NCBI GenBank assembly: GCA_944381365.1
Contig: CALWKW010000003.1
Coordinates: forward strand, 62,001 to 126,000
Direction: 5' to 3'
DNA: 64,000 nt
Origin: an uncultured Christensenellaceae bacterium
GTDB lineage: Bacteria; Bacillota; Clostridia; Christensenellales; UBA3700
Shown here: piece by piece, positions 24,854 to 33,576 of the stretch
Layout of the letters: every line of letters begins with the position of its first letter
Position numbering within the stretch: the first letter of the stretch is position 1
Made by a program: the position numbers and the translations under genes
The notes under the pieces: generated by a model
Database searches by the model: none
What the model saw: only the letters and a program-made list of their open reading frames with translations
Told to the model about the DNA's origin: nothing

Positions 24854-26971
24854 ATGTACGTAATTAAAAAAGACGGAACAAGAGAAGATTACAATGTTCA
24901 GAAAGTCGTCACTGCTGTCAACAAATCGGCTTTCCGTGCTTTGGTAAAGTTCAGCGATGAAGACATTCAGTTTATCTGCGATTTCGTAAACAAGAAAGTC
25001 GCTGCGATGAACAAGGATTTTATTACCATAAGCGAAATGCACAACATTGTAGAGTATGCTCTCGAGTCCCTCAATCCTGCCGTAGCAAAAAGCTATAAGG
25101 ATTACCGCAACTATAAGCAAGACTTCGTTCACATGCTTGACGAAGTTTATAAAAAGAGCCAAGCTATCATGTACATCGGCGATAAGGAAAACTCCAACTC
25201 CGACAGTGCTTTGGTTTCTACAAAGAGAAGTTTGATTTTTAATCAGCTCAACAAGGAATTGTATCAAAAGTTTTTCCTCACAAAAGAAGAACTTCAGGCT
25301 TGCAGAGACGGATATATCTATGTTCACGATATGTCTGCCCGCCGTGATACTATGAACTGCTGTCTTTTTGATGTAGCTACCGTACTCAAGGGCGGCTTTG
25401 AAATGGGCAACATTTGGTACAACGAGCCCAAGACTCTCGATGTCGCTTTCGATGTAATCGGCGATATCGTACTTTCTGCCGCAAGCCAGCAATATGGCGG
25501 TTTTACCGTACCTCAGGTAGATAAAATCCTCGAGCCTTATGCAGAAAAGACTTTCAAAAGACAATATGACAGATATATAGATTTGGGACTTTCCCCTGAA
25601 AAAGCCGAAGAAGAAGCAGTCAAGGATGTAAGAAAAGATATGCTTCAAGGTTTCCAAGGCTGGGAGTACAAATTCAATACCGTGGCTTCATCTAGAGGCG
25701 ACTATCCTTTTATTACTATCACAGGCGGACTCGGTACTTCCCGTTTTGCCAAAATGGCAAATATCTGCATGCTCGAAGTAAGAAAAGGCGGACAAGGCAA
25801 AAAAGAATGCAAAAAGCCTGTACTCTTCCCTAAAATCGTATTCTTGTATGACGAAAATCTCCACGGCGAAGGCAAGGAACTCGAAGATGTATTCGAGGCA
25901 GGTCTTGAATGTTCTGCAAAGACAATGTATCCCGACTGGCTCTCTTTGACAGGTGACGGATATGTGGCAAGCATTTATAAAAAATACGGCGAAGTAATTT
26001 CTCCTATGGGTTGCCGTGCTTTCCTCTCTCCTTGGTATGAAAGAGGCGGCATGTACCCTGCTGACGAAAACGATAAGCCTGTATTTGTAGGCAGATTCAA
26101 TATCGGTGCCGTAAGCTTGCACTTGCCTATGATTTATGCAAAAGCAAAACAAGAATCCAAAGACTTCTATGAAGTGCTTGACTATTATCTCAATCTTATC
26201 CGTCAGCTCCATTTGCGTACTTATGAATATCTCGGCGAAATGAGAGCTTCTACAAACCCTCTTGCTTACTGCGAAGGCGGTTTCTATGGCGGACATCTCA
26301 AATACAGCGACAAGATTGCTCCTTTGCTCAAAGCTGCTACCGCTTCATTCGGTATCACAGCCCTCAATGAGTTGCAGGAACTTCACAACAAAAAATCTAT
26401 CGCCGAAGACGGACAATTCGCTCTCGAGGTAATGGAATATATCAACAAGAAAGTCAATGAATTCAAAGAAGAAGACCATGTGCTTTATGCTTTGTACGGC
26501 ACTCCCGCAGAAAGTCTTTGCGGTCTTCAAATCGAGCAATTCAGAAAAATGTACGGCAGAGTAAAGAATGTCAGCGATCGTCCTTATGTCACAAACTCTT
26601 TCCACTGCCATGTTACAGAAGATATTTCCCCTATTCAAAAACAAAATCTCGAAGGCAGATTCTGGAATTTGATGAACGGCGGAAAAATTCAATATGTAAA
26701 ATATCCTATTGACTACAACAAAGACGCTATTCGTGCTCTTATCAGAAGAGCAATGAAGATGGGCTTCTATGAAGGCGTAAACTTGTCTTTGGCATACTGC
26801 GATGATTGCGGTCATCAGGAACTTAATATGGATGTCTGCCCTAAGTGCGGAAGCAAAAACCTCACAAAAATCGAGAGGATGAATGGCTATCTTTCATACT
26901 CCAGAGTAAAAGGCGACACAAGACTTAATGCCGCAAAGATGGCAGAAATAGCAGACAGGAAGAGTATGTAA
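24854..26971 (+). CDS. nrdD: Anaerobic ribonucleoside-triphosphate reductase (class III)
   Basis: Oxygen-sensitive glycyl-radical enzyme (705 aa) that makes dNTPs from NTPs under anaerobic conditions. An ATP-cone regulatory domain lies at about 1-95 (VIKKDGTREDYNVQKVVTAVNKS). The catalytic barrel follows, with family segments YVHDMSARRDTMNCCLFDV and GGLGTSRFAKM. Near the C-terminus are a zinc site of two CxxC pairs (CDDCGHQELNMDVCPKCGS) and the radical glycine in RMNGYLSYSRV. The start has GGAGATGATGTT upstream. It is followed two bases later by nrdG. Paired NrdR boxes upstream imply repression when (d)ATP is ample. Confidence 0.97.
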   Translation: MYVIKKDGTREDYNVQKVVTAVNKSAFRALVKFSDEDIQFICDFVNKKVAAMNKDFITISEMHNIVEYALESLNPAVAKSYKDYRNYKQDFVHMLDEVYKKSQAIMYIGDKENSNSDSALVSTKRSLIFNQLNKELYQKFFLTKEELQACRDGYIYVHDMSARRDTMNCCLFDVATVLKGGFEMGNIWYNEPKTLDVAFDVIGDIVLSAASQQYGGFTVPQVDKILEPYAEKTFKRQYDRYIDLGLSPEKAEEEAVKDVRKDMLQGFQGWEYKFNTVASSRGDYPFITITGGLGTSRFAKMANICMLEVRKGGQGKKECKKPVLFPKIVFLYDENLHGEGKELEDVFEAGLECSAKTMYPDWLSLTGDGYVASIYKKYGEVISPMGCRAFLSPWYERGGMYPADENDKPVFVGRFNIGAVSLHLPMIYAKAKQESKDFYEVLDYYLNLIRQLHLRTYEYLGEMRASTNPLAYCEGGFYGGHLKYSDKIAPLLKAATASFGITALNELQELHNKKSIAEDGQFALEVMEYINKKVNEFKEEDHVLYALYGTPAESLCGLQIEQFRKMYGRVKNVSDRPYVTNSFHCHVTEDISPIQKQNLEGRFWNLMNGGKIQYVKYPIDYNKDAIRALIRRAMKMGFYEGVNLSLAYCDDCGHQELNMDVCPKCGSKNLTKIERMNGYLSYSRVKGDTRLNAAKMAEIADRKSM

Positions 26972-26973
26972 TT

Positions 26974-27462
26974 ATGAGATATCACAATATTACAAAGGAC
27001 GACATGCTCAATGGAGACGGCCTCAGAGTCGTACTTTGGGTAGCCGGCTGTACTCACAAATGCAAAGAATGTCAAAATCCCATCACTTGGGACATCAACG
27101 GCGGTCTTGAATTCGGAGATAGCGAAAAACAAGAAATTTTTGATCAGCTGGACCAATCATATATATCGGGTATCACTTTTTCGGGAGGAGATCCCCTTCA
27201 CCCTCAGAACAGACAACCCGTCTATGAGCTTGCCAAGGAAATAAAAGAAAAATATCCTCACAAGACAATATGGCTTTATACAGGATTTTTGTGGGAAGAG
27301 ATAAAGGATTTGCCTATTGTCCCCTATCTTGATGTTTTGGTAGACGGAGAATTCAAAATCGAACTTCTTGATCCCAAACTCTATTGGAAAGGCTCAAGCA
27401 ATCAGCGTGTTATAGATGTACCCGCTACGCTCAAAAAAGGCGAAGTAGTACTTCACGCATAA
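26974..27462 (+). CDS. nrdG: Anaerobic ribonucleotide reductase activating protein (radical SAM)
   Basis: A 162-aa radical SAM enzyme that uses a [4Fe-4S] cluster and SAM to create the glycyl radical on NrdD. The cluster-binding CxxxCxxC is at C26, C30 and C33 (GCTHKCKECQNP), and ITFSGGDPLHPQN is the SAM-binding glycine motif. Length is normal. It is translated two bases after nrdD in the same operon, followed by a terminator. Confidence 0.97.
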   Translation: MRYHNITKDDMLNGDGLRVVLWVAGCTHKCKECQNPITWDINGGLEFGDSEKQEIFDQLDQSYISGITFSGGDPLHPQNRQPVYELAKEIKEKYPHKTIWLYTGFLWEEIKDLPIVPYLDVLVDGEFKIELLDPKLYWKGSSNQRVIDVPATLKKGEVVLHA

Positions 27463-27493
27463 TCTAAAAAATGATTATTATCTATATCCCTTC

Positions 27494-27527
27494 AGAGGAG
27501 TGCTTTTTGAAAGTACTTCTCTTTTTA
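27494..27527 (+). terminator. Terminator of nrdDG
   Basis: AGAGGAGTGCTTT and AAAGTACTTCTCT form a 13-pair stem (two G-T pairs) with a TTG loop, followed by TTTTT. Confidence 0.85.
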
Positions 27528-27599
27528 TATCGATATGTTTAGTCCATTAGAAAGGATACAGCTAAATATCTTTTGAGAATACAAAGCATTTTTTATAGA

Positions 27600-27628
27600 T
27601 TGACTTAGATTATAACCAATGATATAAT
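27600..27628 (+). promoter_or_regulatory. Promoter of the small membrane protein gene
   Basis: TTGACT (27600-27605), 17 bases, TATAAT (27623-27628), about 30 bases before the ATG at 27659. Confidence 0.8.
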
Positions 27629-27658
27629 GAATTAAACGATATCTTTGAGGAGCAAAAT

Positions 27659-28045
27659 ATGTTCAAAAAGTCAGACGACAAGTTTTTTGGGTTTGTAGAC
27701 ACGATACAAAAAATCATAATCTTTTTGATTGTAGCAAGTATTGTCGCAGGAGCTTTTCTCTTTTATATAGGAATTGTCCCCGGCATAATCGTAGCGGTAA
27801 TTCTGCCCGTCATGCTTATTATCACATCGCTTATTTTCCATGCGATATGCTATATAGCAATAGATGTAAAAATACAGCGAAACAAGATAATGGGCGAAGA
27901 TGTACAATATCTTTTGGACTTATTGGATTCAAAACCCCAAAAGCCTGAAAAACCCAATCCTAATCAACCTTATATAGACCTTATCTTAAAAAACAAAACA
28001 CAATCATCAGAAAATGGCGATTCGTCAAAAGATTCTCAAAATTGA
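27659..28045 (+). CDS. Small membrane protein, unknown function
   Basis: A 128-aa protein with two hydrophobic segments (about 18-40 and 43-68) separated by a very short turn containing Gly and Pro, then a cytoplasmic tail with a Pro/Lys/Asn-rich stretch (KPQKPEKPNPNQPY) and a polar end. No family is recognised. ATG 27659 follows GAGGAGCAAAAT, and a consensus promoter is upstream. The next gene (Imm5-like) starts 30 bases downstream, and its possible promoter overlaps this gene's stop. Confidence 0.75.
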   Translation: MFKKSDDKFFGFVDTIQKIIIFLIVASIVAGAFLFYIGIVPGIIVAVILPVMLIITSLIFHAICYIAIDVKIQRNKIMGEDVQYLLDLLDSKPQKPEKPNPNQPYIDLILKNKTQSSENGDSSKDSQN

Positions 28046-28075
28046 CATATATCTACTGCTCGTCACAGAATTTTT

Positions 28076-28618
28076 ATGTATTGGATAGATGAAGTAAAAC
28101 AAAACATTAAGAAAAAAAGACAAATATTATTTTCAAAGTCAAGCGATATTTTGCAAAATCTTCAAGATATGTTGGCTTTAAAAAACAAAAGAATAGTCGT
28201 ATTGTGGGCTTTGTCGTTTGCAAAGGAAACCGTAGATTATCTCAAGATAAAATATCCTGAAGAAGACGCTCCCTCATGTTGTCTCGAAGCCACAAAATTG
28301 TGGGCGGCAGGACAAATAAAAATGCCTCAGGCAAAAAAAGAAATTCTTAATTGTCATGCTCTTGCAAAAAGACTTGACTGCCCCGAGGACATAGCACTTT
28401 GTCATGCCATAGGTCAAGCTTGCGGAAGCGTGCATGCCAAAGGTCATGCTATCGGTTTTCCTATATACGAGCTGACTGCTATCATAAGAAAATACGGCAT
28501 AGACGATTGTCCTCAATTTGTAGAAAAAAGATTACAAGAATACACCGACAGACTGATTTTATTAGAAAAAGAAAACAAAGACAAGGACTTTGAGTGGGCA
28601 AAATTTTTGTGCAAATAG
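28076..28618 (+). CDS. Imm5-like putative immunity protein
   Basis: A 180-aa helical, cytoplasmic protein. The central segment AIGQACGSVHAKGHAIGFPIYELTAI resembles the conserved AARAAGQA...H..GHAxGAxxYAxxA stretch of the Imm5 (polymorphic-toxin immunity) family, recalled from family knowledge and not searched. Earlier, CCLEATKLWAAGQIKMPQAK fits the same family. No toxin gene is adjacent, so it may be an orphan immunity gene or have another job. No ribosome site precedes the ATG; a TTGACA (28042-28047) overlapping the stop of the preceding gene, with a poor -10 near 28066-28071, would give a very short or absent leader. Confidence 0.55.
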   Translation: MYWIDEVKQNIKKKRQILFSKSSDILQNLQDMLALKNKRIVVLWALSFAKETVDYLKIKYPEEDAPSCCLEATKLWAAGQIKMPQAKKEILNCHALAKRLDCPEDIALCHAIGQACGSVHAKGHAIGFPIYELTAIIRKYGIDDCPQFVEKRLQEYTDRLILLEKENKDKDFEWAKFLCK

Positions 28619-28684
28619 AATATAGCAATATTTATTTTGCTTTTATCAACAGTATTTTTTATAAAAACTTATAATAAAAAACAA

Positions 28685-28714
28685 AAAAGACAACAAAAAA
28701 GTTGTCTTTTTTAT
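28685..28714. terminator. Bidirectional terminator between convergent genes
   Basis: AAAAGACAAC pairs with GTTGTCTTTT around an A-rich loop, with flanking A and T runs serving both the Imm5-like gene and dut. Confidence 0.85.
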
Positions 28715-28773
28715 TTCACAATTTATAGACGATATTATTTTTTGTATTTATCTATATATTTATTTTTTGACTA

Positions 28774-29283
28774 TTATTTTTTTGTTGTCGAGCCAAAGCC
28801 GCCGTCTCTTTTTTCGCTCGCTTCATCGTCAAAAGTAATGCCGTATTCCACAAATATTCCCTGAGCAAAGCCATCTCCTGCTTTTATGCTCACGCTCTTG
28901 TTTTCATTTGTGTCATTGGTAATCTTTATGAAGATATGTCCCTCGTTTGACGAACCGTAATAATCGCTGTCGATGATACCTACGGTATTGTTGAGCTGAA
29001 GTCTGAATTTGAATCCGAGTCCGCTTCTGGGATATACTTTGAGCACCCAGTTGTCAAGAATTTTTACTCTTATTCCCGTGGGTATTTTTGCCGTCTCTGA
29101 AGGGGCAAGCAAGATATCTACGGGTGCGTAAAAATCATAACCTGCCGAGCCTGATGTCGCTCTCTTTGGCAATTTTATGGATTCATATACAGCTTTGACA
29201 TCGTATTTGTCCTGATATGTATCTTTAAAATCCTTCTCGAATTGTGCGAAGGATACCTTCTCGAATTGTGCTACTCTTTGCAT
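28774..29283 (-). CDS. dut: dUTP diphosphatase (trimeric dUTPase family)
   Basis: Hydrolyses dUTP to dUMP and pyrophosphate, keeping uracil out of DNA and feeding dTMP synthesis. The five family motifs can be followed: SGSAGYDFYAP, PTGIRVKI, PRSGLGFKFRLQLNNTVGIIDSDY, KAGDGFAQGIF, and the C-terminal lid RDGGFGSTTKK. It is 169 aa, with an N-terminal extension of ~45 residues including two near repeats (VAQFEKVSF, FAQFEKDF) encoded by a duplicated ~20-base stretch. ATG 29283 follows ACGGAGAAAACT. It lies 20 bases behind a CobW-type gene and may be cotranscribed with it. Confidence 0.93.
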   Translation of the reverse strand: MQRVAQFEKVSFAQFEKDFKDTYQDKYDVKAVYESIKLPKRATSGSAGYDFYAPVDILLAPSETAKIPTGIRVKILDNWVLKVYPRSGLGFKFRLQLNNTVGIIDSDYYGSSNEGHIFIKITNDTNENKSVSIKAGDGFAQGIFVEYGITFDDEASEKRDGGFGSTTKK

Positions 29284-29303
29284 AGTTTTCTCCGTTTTGT
29301 TTT

Positions 29304-30248
29304 TTAGTTGTATGTCGCAAGCTCCTGCTCGGGCTTGTCTGTTTTTGTGAGTTCTATCGCCGTAAAGACGGGGCCTACGCCTTCATATACAGAATGCTTT
29401 TTGAAGTGAATCTTGCCCGTGAGCATTACCCAATCTCTTTTCTTGAGCTGGATATCCTGTGTATATTCGCATACGAATGCACCATAGAATATATCCGCCT
29501 CACAGCATGTCATAATATGTCTGCCCACTACCATTGTATTTTTTGGCAAAGTGTTGTCTACTGCCACGATTCCTCTGAATTTTACGACTTTGCCCTCGTA
29601 CTTTTGACCTTCTTCTACCAAATCTCTGTAAAACTCGGCATAATCTTCGTCTTTGATTTCTATGACAGGGGCATTGATATCGAATGGCAAGGGATCGGCA
29701 ATATTATCGGGCTCGACATGTCCGTCCTTGTATTCGTAGAGAATATCTATTCTTCTGCCTGCCGTCCTGACAATTTTATGAAATTCGTTTTTGTTCATAG
29801 AATTGTCAAATCTGTTGAAAATAACAGCCTCGCTTGCCTGCATTTTGTCAAATGTAAGCTGACGCATATTGGCATTATAATTCAAAAAAGTAGTGGCATC
29901 TGCAAGCATGAGAGTCTGAGCTATTACCCAATTATCAGGCATTGCGTCAAAGAATTTTCCTACCTCGCTCATACCGTTGTATTCTACGATTACTCTGGAT
30001 ATGTTGTGCTTTTTTTCCAATACCATGAGCATGCTTGAATTGAGTTGTTCGGCATCGACATTTTCTATGAAGACATTTCCGCCGCCGCCTGCAAAGTATT
30101 GAGGTTTGTATTCCTCTTCGCCTTCTTCGCATACAAGCAACAATGTGCGTTCGCCTTCATTGAATCTGTCGTCCGTCATCATTTCCTGTATAAATTTGGT
30201 CTTTCCGCTTTCGAGAAAACCCGTAAACAAATATACCGGTATTTCCAT
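29304..30248 (-). CDS. CobW/G3E-type GTPase fused to a YcgQ-like (TIGR03943) C-terminal domain
   Basis: A 314-aa protein with two parts. Residues 1-~185 are a CobW-like P-loop GTPase: Walker A GFLESGKTKF, Walker B-like VIVEYNGM and a guanine-recognition-like FNRFD. The CxCC metal-binding motif of most COG0523 proteins is missing. Residues ~205-300 (YEGKVVKFRGIVAVDNTLPKNTMVVGRHIMTCCEADIFYGAFV) match the C-terminal OB-like region of the TIGR03943/YcgQ proteins that partner a membrane permease in metal handling. The gene lies 15 bases behind a His-rich CobW paralogue. A role in zinc or other metal allocation is inferred. Not experimentally defined. Confidence 0.75.
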   Translation of the reverse strand: MEIPVYLFTGFLESGKTKFIQEMMTDDRFNEGERTLLLVCEEGEEEYKPQYFAGGGGNVFIENVDAEQLNSSMLMVLEKKHNISRVIVEYNGMSEVGKFFDAMPDNWVIAQTLMLADATTFLNYNANMRQLTFDKMQASEAVIFNRFDNSMNKNEFHKIVRTAGRRIDILYEYKDGHVEPDNIADPLPFDINAPVIEIKDEDYAEFYRDLVEEGQKYEGKVVKFRGIVAVDNTLPKNTMVVGRHIMTCCEADIFYGAFVCEYTQDIQLKKRDWVMLTGKIHFKKHSVYEGVGPVFTAIELTKTDKPEQELATYN

Positions 30249-30263
30249 ATCTCTCCTACTTTA

Positions 30264-31451
30264 TTACTTAATCAAAAAAAGCTTTGCAAGTTTTTCTTCA
30301 TCGAGCTTGCATCCGATTACGCATATTCTGCCGATAACCTCGCTGCTGCCTGTTCTGACATCTTCTTCTTCGGGTACGAAATCAAAATGTATCCACTGGT
30401 TGTTTTCGCCTGCAACAATGCCTTTTGCTCTGAGAATAGTGCCATACTCTCCGCTGTTAAGCGATTTAAGAATTTCCTTGATTTTGTCCTCAGTGTAGAC
30501 ATTGACGGTTTCTTTTCCCCAGCTGGAGAAGACTTCGTCCGCATCGTGTCCGTGGTGATGATGATGGTGATGACAACATTCTCCGTGATGATGCTCGTCT
30601 TCATCTTCGTCATGGTCGTGGTGGTGACAGCACTCTCCGTGATGATGCTCATCTTCGTCTTCGTCATGATCGTGGTGGTGACAACATTCTCCGTGATGAT
30701 GCTCATCCTCGTCATCGTCATGGTCGTGGTGGTGACAGCACTCTCCGTGATGATGTTCGTCCTCGTCATCGTCATGGTCATGGTGGTGATGATGAGGCTT
30801 TCCGCATACGGGACATATTTCTTCTTCTTGCATTTTCTTGAGTTCTGCCTCAAGAGAAGATATATTGTTCATAGCTTCTAAAATCTGCTCGCCCGTCAAA
30901 TTTTCCCAAGGAGTAGTCACTACCACTGCATCGGGATTGAGCTCTTTTACCATATCGAGACAATACTGAAGTCTATCATTGTCAATTCCCGTGGTATGGC
31001 TCAATATGATGCACTTTGCTTCCATAATTTGGTTTTTATAAAATTCACCGAAATTTTTGAGATACATCTTGCACTTTTTTGCATCTACTACGGTAGTCAA
31101 TGACGATACCTGACTGTCGGGAAGTTCTGCCGACAAAACAGCCTTTAACACATCGCTGAGCTTGCCCACGCCCGAAGGCTCGATAAGAATTCTGTCGGGA
31201 GCATATTCTTTATAAACTTTGTTGAGAGCTTTTTTAAAGTCTCCCACGAGTGAACAACAAATACAGCCGCTGTTCATTTCATTTATCTGTATTCCTGCTT
31301 CTTTCAAAAATCCGCCGTCAATACCTATGTCGCCGAATTCATTCTCGATAAGCACGATTTTTTGACCTTTTAAAGCCGAAGAAAGCAACTTTTTGATAAG
31401 GGTAGTCTTTCCCGCACCCAAAAAACCCGATATTATATCGATTTTCAACAT
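30264..31451 (-). CDS. CobW-family (COG0523) metallochaperone GTPase with His-rich repeats
   Basis: A 395-aa G3E-family GTPase likely to deliver or store a metal such as zinc. Walker A GFLGAGKTTL lies at the N-terminus, the metal-binding CxCC motif is GCICC (residues 63, 65, 66), and Walker B is ILIEPSG. Between the GTPase and the C-terminal CobW_C domain is a histidine/aspartate/cysteine region of about four repeats of an 18-residue unit (HHHDHDxDEDEHHHGECC), able to bind many metal ions. ATG 31451 follows AGAGGTGATATA; the upstream frame to 31487 lacks a ribosome site. An inverted repeat lies just upstream and could be a metal-regulator site. Confidence 0.9.
   Translation of the reverse strand: MLKIDIISGFLGAGKTTLIKKLLSSALKGQKIVLIENEFGDIGIDGGFLKEAGIQINEMNSGCICCSLVGDFKKALNKVYKEYAPDRILIEPSGVGKLSDVLKAVLSAELPDSQVSSLTTVVDAKKCKMYLKNFGEFYKNQIMEAKCIILSHTTGIDNDRLQYCLDMVKELNPDAVVVTTPWENLTGEQILEAMNNISSLEAELKKMQEEEICPVCGKPHHHHHDHDDDEDEHHHGECCHHHDHDDDEDEHHHGECCHHHDHDEDEDEHHHGECCHHHDHDEDEDEHHHGECCHHHHHHHGHDADEVFSSWGKETVNVYTEDKIKEILKSLNSGEYGTILRAKGIVAGENNQWIHFDFVPEEEDVRTGSSEVIGRICVIGCKLDEEKLAKLFLIK
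30540..30795. repeat. 54-base tandem repeats coding for the His-rich region
   Basis: About four in-frame copies of a 54-base unit encode an 18-residue metal-binding repeat in the CobW gene. Copies differ by few bases (for example DDDED versus DEDED), suggesting recent expansion and a possible variable repeat number. Confidence 0.85.
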
Positions 31452-31467
31452 TATATCACCTCTTGTA

Positions 31468-31484
31468 TGCGTATTCTTTACGCA
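31468..31484. promoter_or_regulatory. Inverted repeat, candidate metal-regulator operator
   Basis: TGCGTA-TTCTT-TACGCA lies 17 bases upstream of the CobW ATG and directly downstream of a TATAAT (31492-31497, minus strand). Position suits a repressor site; a Zur-type regulator is only a guess. Confidence 0.5.
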
Positions 31485-31695
31485 CAAAATTATTATACAA
31501 TCTTATTATGACAAAGCTTGTCTTTTTCAAACATAAATAATTTTAGCACTTTTTTTGTTGTATTTCAAGGCTTTTGCCGTTAAGTCGATTATTTTATAAT
31601 AATTATACAATTCAACAGACTTTTATTTTTCTTTTTTATTCTTTGTCTTTTTTTTATTTTTATAAAATTCGTCTTAATTTTGTGATAGCTTAAAG

Positions 31696-31726
31696 ACAAA
31701 AAAGCCCTCAGCGTATTTCTGAGGGC
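31696..31726 (-). terminator. Terminator after the first GH30 gene
   Basis: GCCCTCAG (31704-31711) pairs with CTGAGGGC (31719-31726), followed on the minus strand by TTTTTT. Confidence 0.88.
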
Positions 31727-31732
31727 AAGAGG

Positions 31733-33433
31733 TTATTTTGTAAAGATATAGGTAGCTATCGACTTTGAAGGAATTGTGATACTGCCGCCGTTTTTGTATT
31801 CGCTTGTCTTCCAATTCTCTTCTTCTGTCGTCAATACTTCTTCGATATTTTTATATCCGCCTTTGATATTTATCTTGTGACTTCTTTCGCTGTCATTGAT
31901 TACTACCATTGCTATGCTGCCGTCAGGTCTTTGGTATGCCACGCACTCTACGCCGTTAAAGCCCAATGTGTCGCTATAACTTGCCTTTATTCTTATGCTA
32001 CCGTCAGGGATATACTTCGAGAAGTGTCCCATAGCATAGTATCTCTTGTAGGCATTCAAAATATCTTTGCCATCACTGTCCTTGTTCCAATAGATAAGTC
32101 CGTCTTCATAGTCGCCTTTGGATATGGACAACCAATAGTTCCAGCTTACCGCATCGAGCATTGTGAGATCTCTCATGATTACTTTTGCAGAAAACAAGCC
32201 CATATCGATAGAAGGGTCAATGCCGAATTCAAGCACGCAATATTCTGTGATGCTTATGCTCAAATCACTATAATACTTATCCATATAATCCGCATAAAGC
32301 GTACGATAAAATTTAGAAGTATCTGCACCGTATGAGTGAGCGGAAATATTTGTAATGCTGTCAAAGAAAGGATATTTTTCAAACTCTGTCATATACTCGT
32401 TGACATTTGCAGAAGACGCAACCATCATATATTTTCCGCACTCGAAAATATCCATCTTAAAATCTGTATCGTTTGAATTGTTGTAAGCATTAAGCGATGT
32501 ATAGAATTGCTGATAGAATTTTGCAAGAGGCTTGGGGTCATAGTGACAACCTTCCTGCGAAGCATAAGGACCGCCCCATGTCCATTGAGGTTCGTTGACA
32601 GGGCTTATGTACACTTTTATATCCTTGCCGAATTTTTCTTCGACAGGCTGGATATAAGTCTTCGTGAGATAATCTGTGATAATGAGAAGATAATCGCTGA
32701 ATGCCTCATAAGCATCTTCTTTGTGATTGTTAAAATGCTCGGTAGTGCCGTGAGTAAGTCCGTTTACAGTCATGGCATAGTGAGGAGAATTGGCAAAAAA
32801 CACTACACTGTCGATATTGCCGAGATTGAGTGCCTCCTCAAACAAACTCTGAACCGCAGCATCCTTTGTAAAATCATAGTTTTGGATATCTTTGAATTCA
32901 GAATAATCTTTTGTTCCGTCCATAATAGACTTTGCCACATCCGTCTTAAAAAAGCTTTCTCCGCCTCTTAAAACATCGTCATACTGATAGACTTCTGCTC
33001 CGCCGCCGCTTATGTTGTATCTGAAAGTATTAAGAGCAAGACCGCTGTCGCCGTAAAGCATTTCCATTGCCTGAGACTTCAATTCTTCGTTGTCGAGCTT
33101 GCCAAAGTCCTGATATATCCATGCAGAAGAAGCTCCGAAGCCTTCCATCGTCTGGTATGTCTTTTCTGTATTCAATGTAATAGTAGTGCTTCCGTAAATC
33201 ACTGCGAGCGAATAAATACCAAAAAACATTCCGAGTACTATTACCGCCGTAAGGACGGCAGATATTGCAATCGTGATTTTTTTCTTTTTGGATTTTTTGA
33301 CTTCTTTCTGTGCTTTTTCTGAATTTTCAATAGCACTTTCGTTTGCTACGCCAAAAGCCGCATTTTCTTCAGAAGAATTTTGCTTTACTTGCTCTTCGTT
33401 TTTCTCTTCTTCTTTGAGCTCTTTATTTTCCAT
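31733..33433 (-). CDS. GH30-family glycoside hydrolase, membrane-anchored (copy 1)
   Basis: Extracellular glycosidase of 566 aa held by one N-terminal membrane segment (about 53-80) after a charged cytoplasmic stretch. The start of the catalytic domain, TYQTMEGFGASSAWIY, and the motifs ISPVNEPQWTWGG (acid/base E281) and ISITEYCVLEFG (nucleophile E397) fit glycoside hydrolase family 30; a C-terminal beta-domain ends in SIATYIF. Family members cut beta-1,6-galactan, xylan or glucosylceramide; the exact substrate is open. ATG 33433 has GGAGGG upstream; a TTG at 33445 overlaps that site. The gene lies 143 bases behind its paralogue, with nearly identical 3' ends. Confidence 0.85.
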   Translation of the reverse strand: MENKELKEEEKNEEQVKQNSSEENAAFGVANESAIENSEKAQKEVKKSKKKKITIAISAVLTAVIVLGMFFGIYSLAVIYGSTTITLNTEKTYQTMEGFGASSAWIYQDFGKLDNEELKSQAMEMLYGDSGLALNTFRYNISGGGAEVYQYDDVLRGGESFFKTDVAKSIMDGTKDYSEFKDIQNYDFTKDAAVQSLFEEALNLGNIDSVVFFANSPHYAMTVNGLTHGTTEHFNNHKEDAYEAFSDYLLIITDYLTKTYIQPVEEKFGKDIKVYISPVNEPQWTWGGPYASQEGCHYDPKPLAKFYQQFYTSLNAYNNSNDTDFKMDIFECGKYMMVASSANVNEYMTEFEKYPFFDSITNISAHSYGADTSKFYRTLYADYMDKYYSDLSISITEYCVLEFGIDPSIDMGLFSAKVIMRDLTMLDAVSWNYWLSISKGDYEDGLIYWNKDSDGKDILNAYKRYYAMGHFSKYIPDGSIRIKASYSDTLGFNGVECVAYQRPDGSIAMVVINDSERSHKINIKGGYKNIEEVLTTEEENWKTSEYKNGGSITIPSKSIATYIFTK

Positions 33434-33576
33434 TTTTCCCTCCAAATTATCGGTTGTGTATTATAGGCATTTATTTATATAATTTAAGCCTTAGGTAAAT
33501 TATATAAATATATCAATATAATATATAATCTATATAAATGCCTGTCTTAAACAAATTTTTTATCGATTTTATGCTA

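Noticed and set aside
24815..25657. Long minus-strand ORF antisense to nrdD
   Set aside because: No start signals and wholly inside nrdD, whose motifs are complete.
30317..30853. Thr/Met-rich and Val/Met-rich ORFs in other frames of the His-rich CobW gene
   Set aside because: Low-complexity reading frames created by the 54-base repeats; the CobW frame carries all recognisable motifs.
33434..33445. TTG start upstream of the GH30 copy 1 ATG
   Set aside because: The TTG overlaps GGAGGG, which is correctly spaced for the ATG at 33433. The same reasoning removed upstream starts for the Na+ symporter, CsoR, TrpB and BMP lipoprotein genes.
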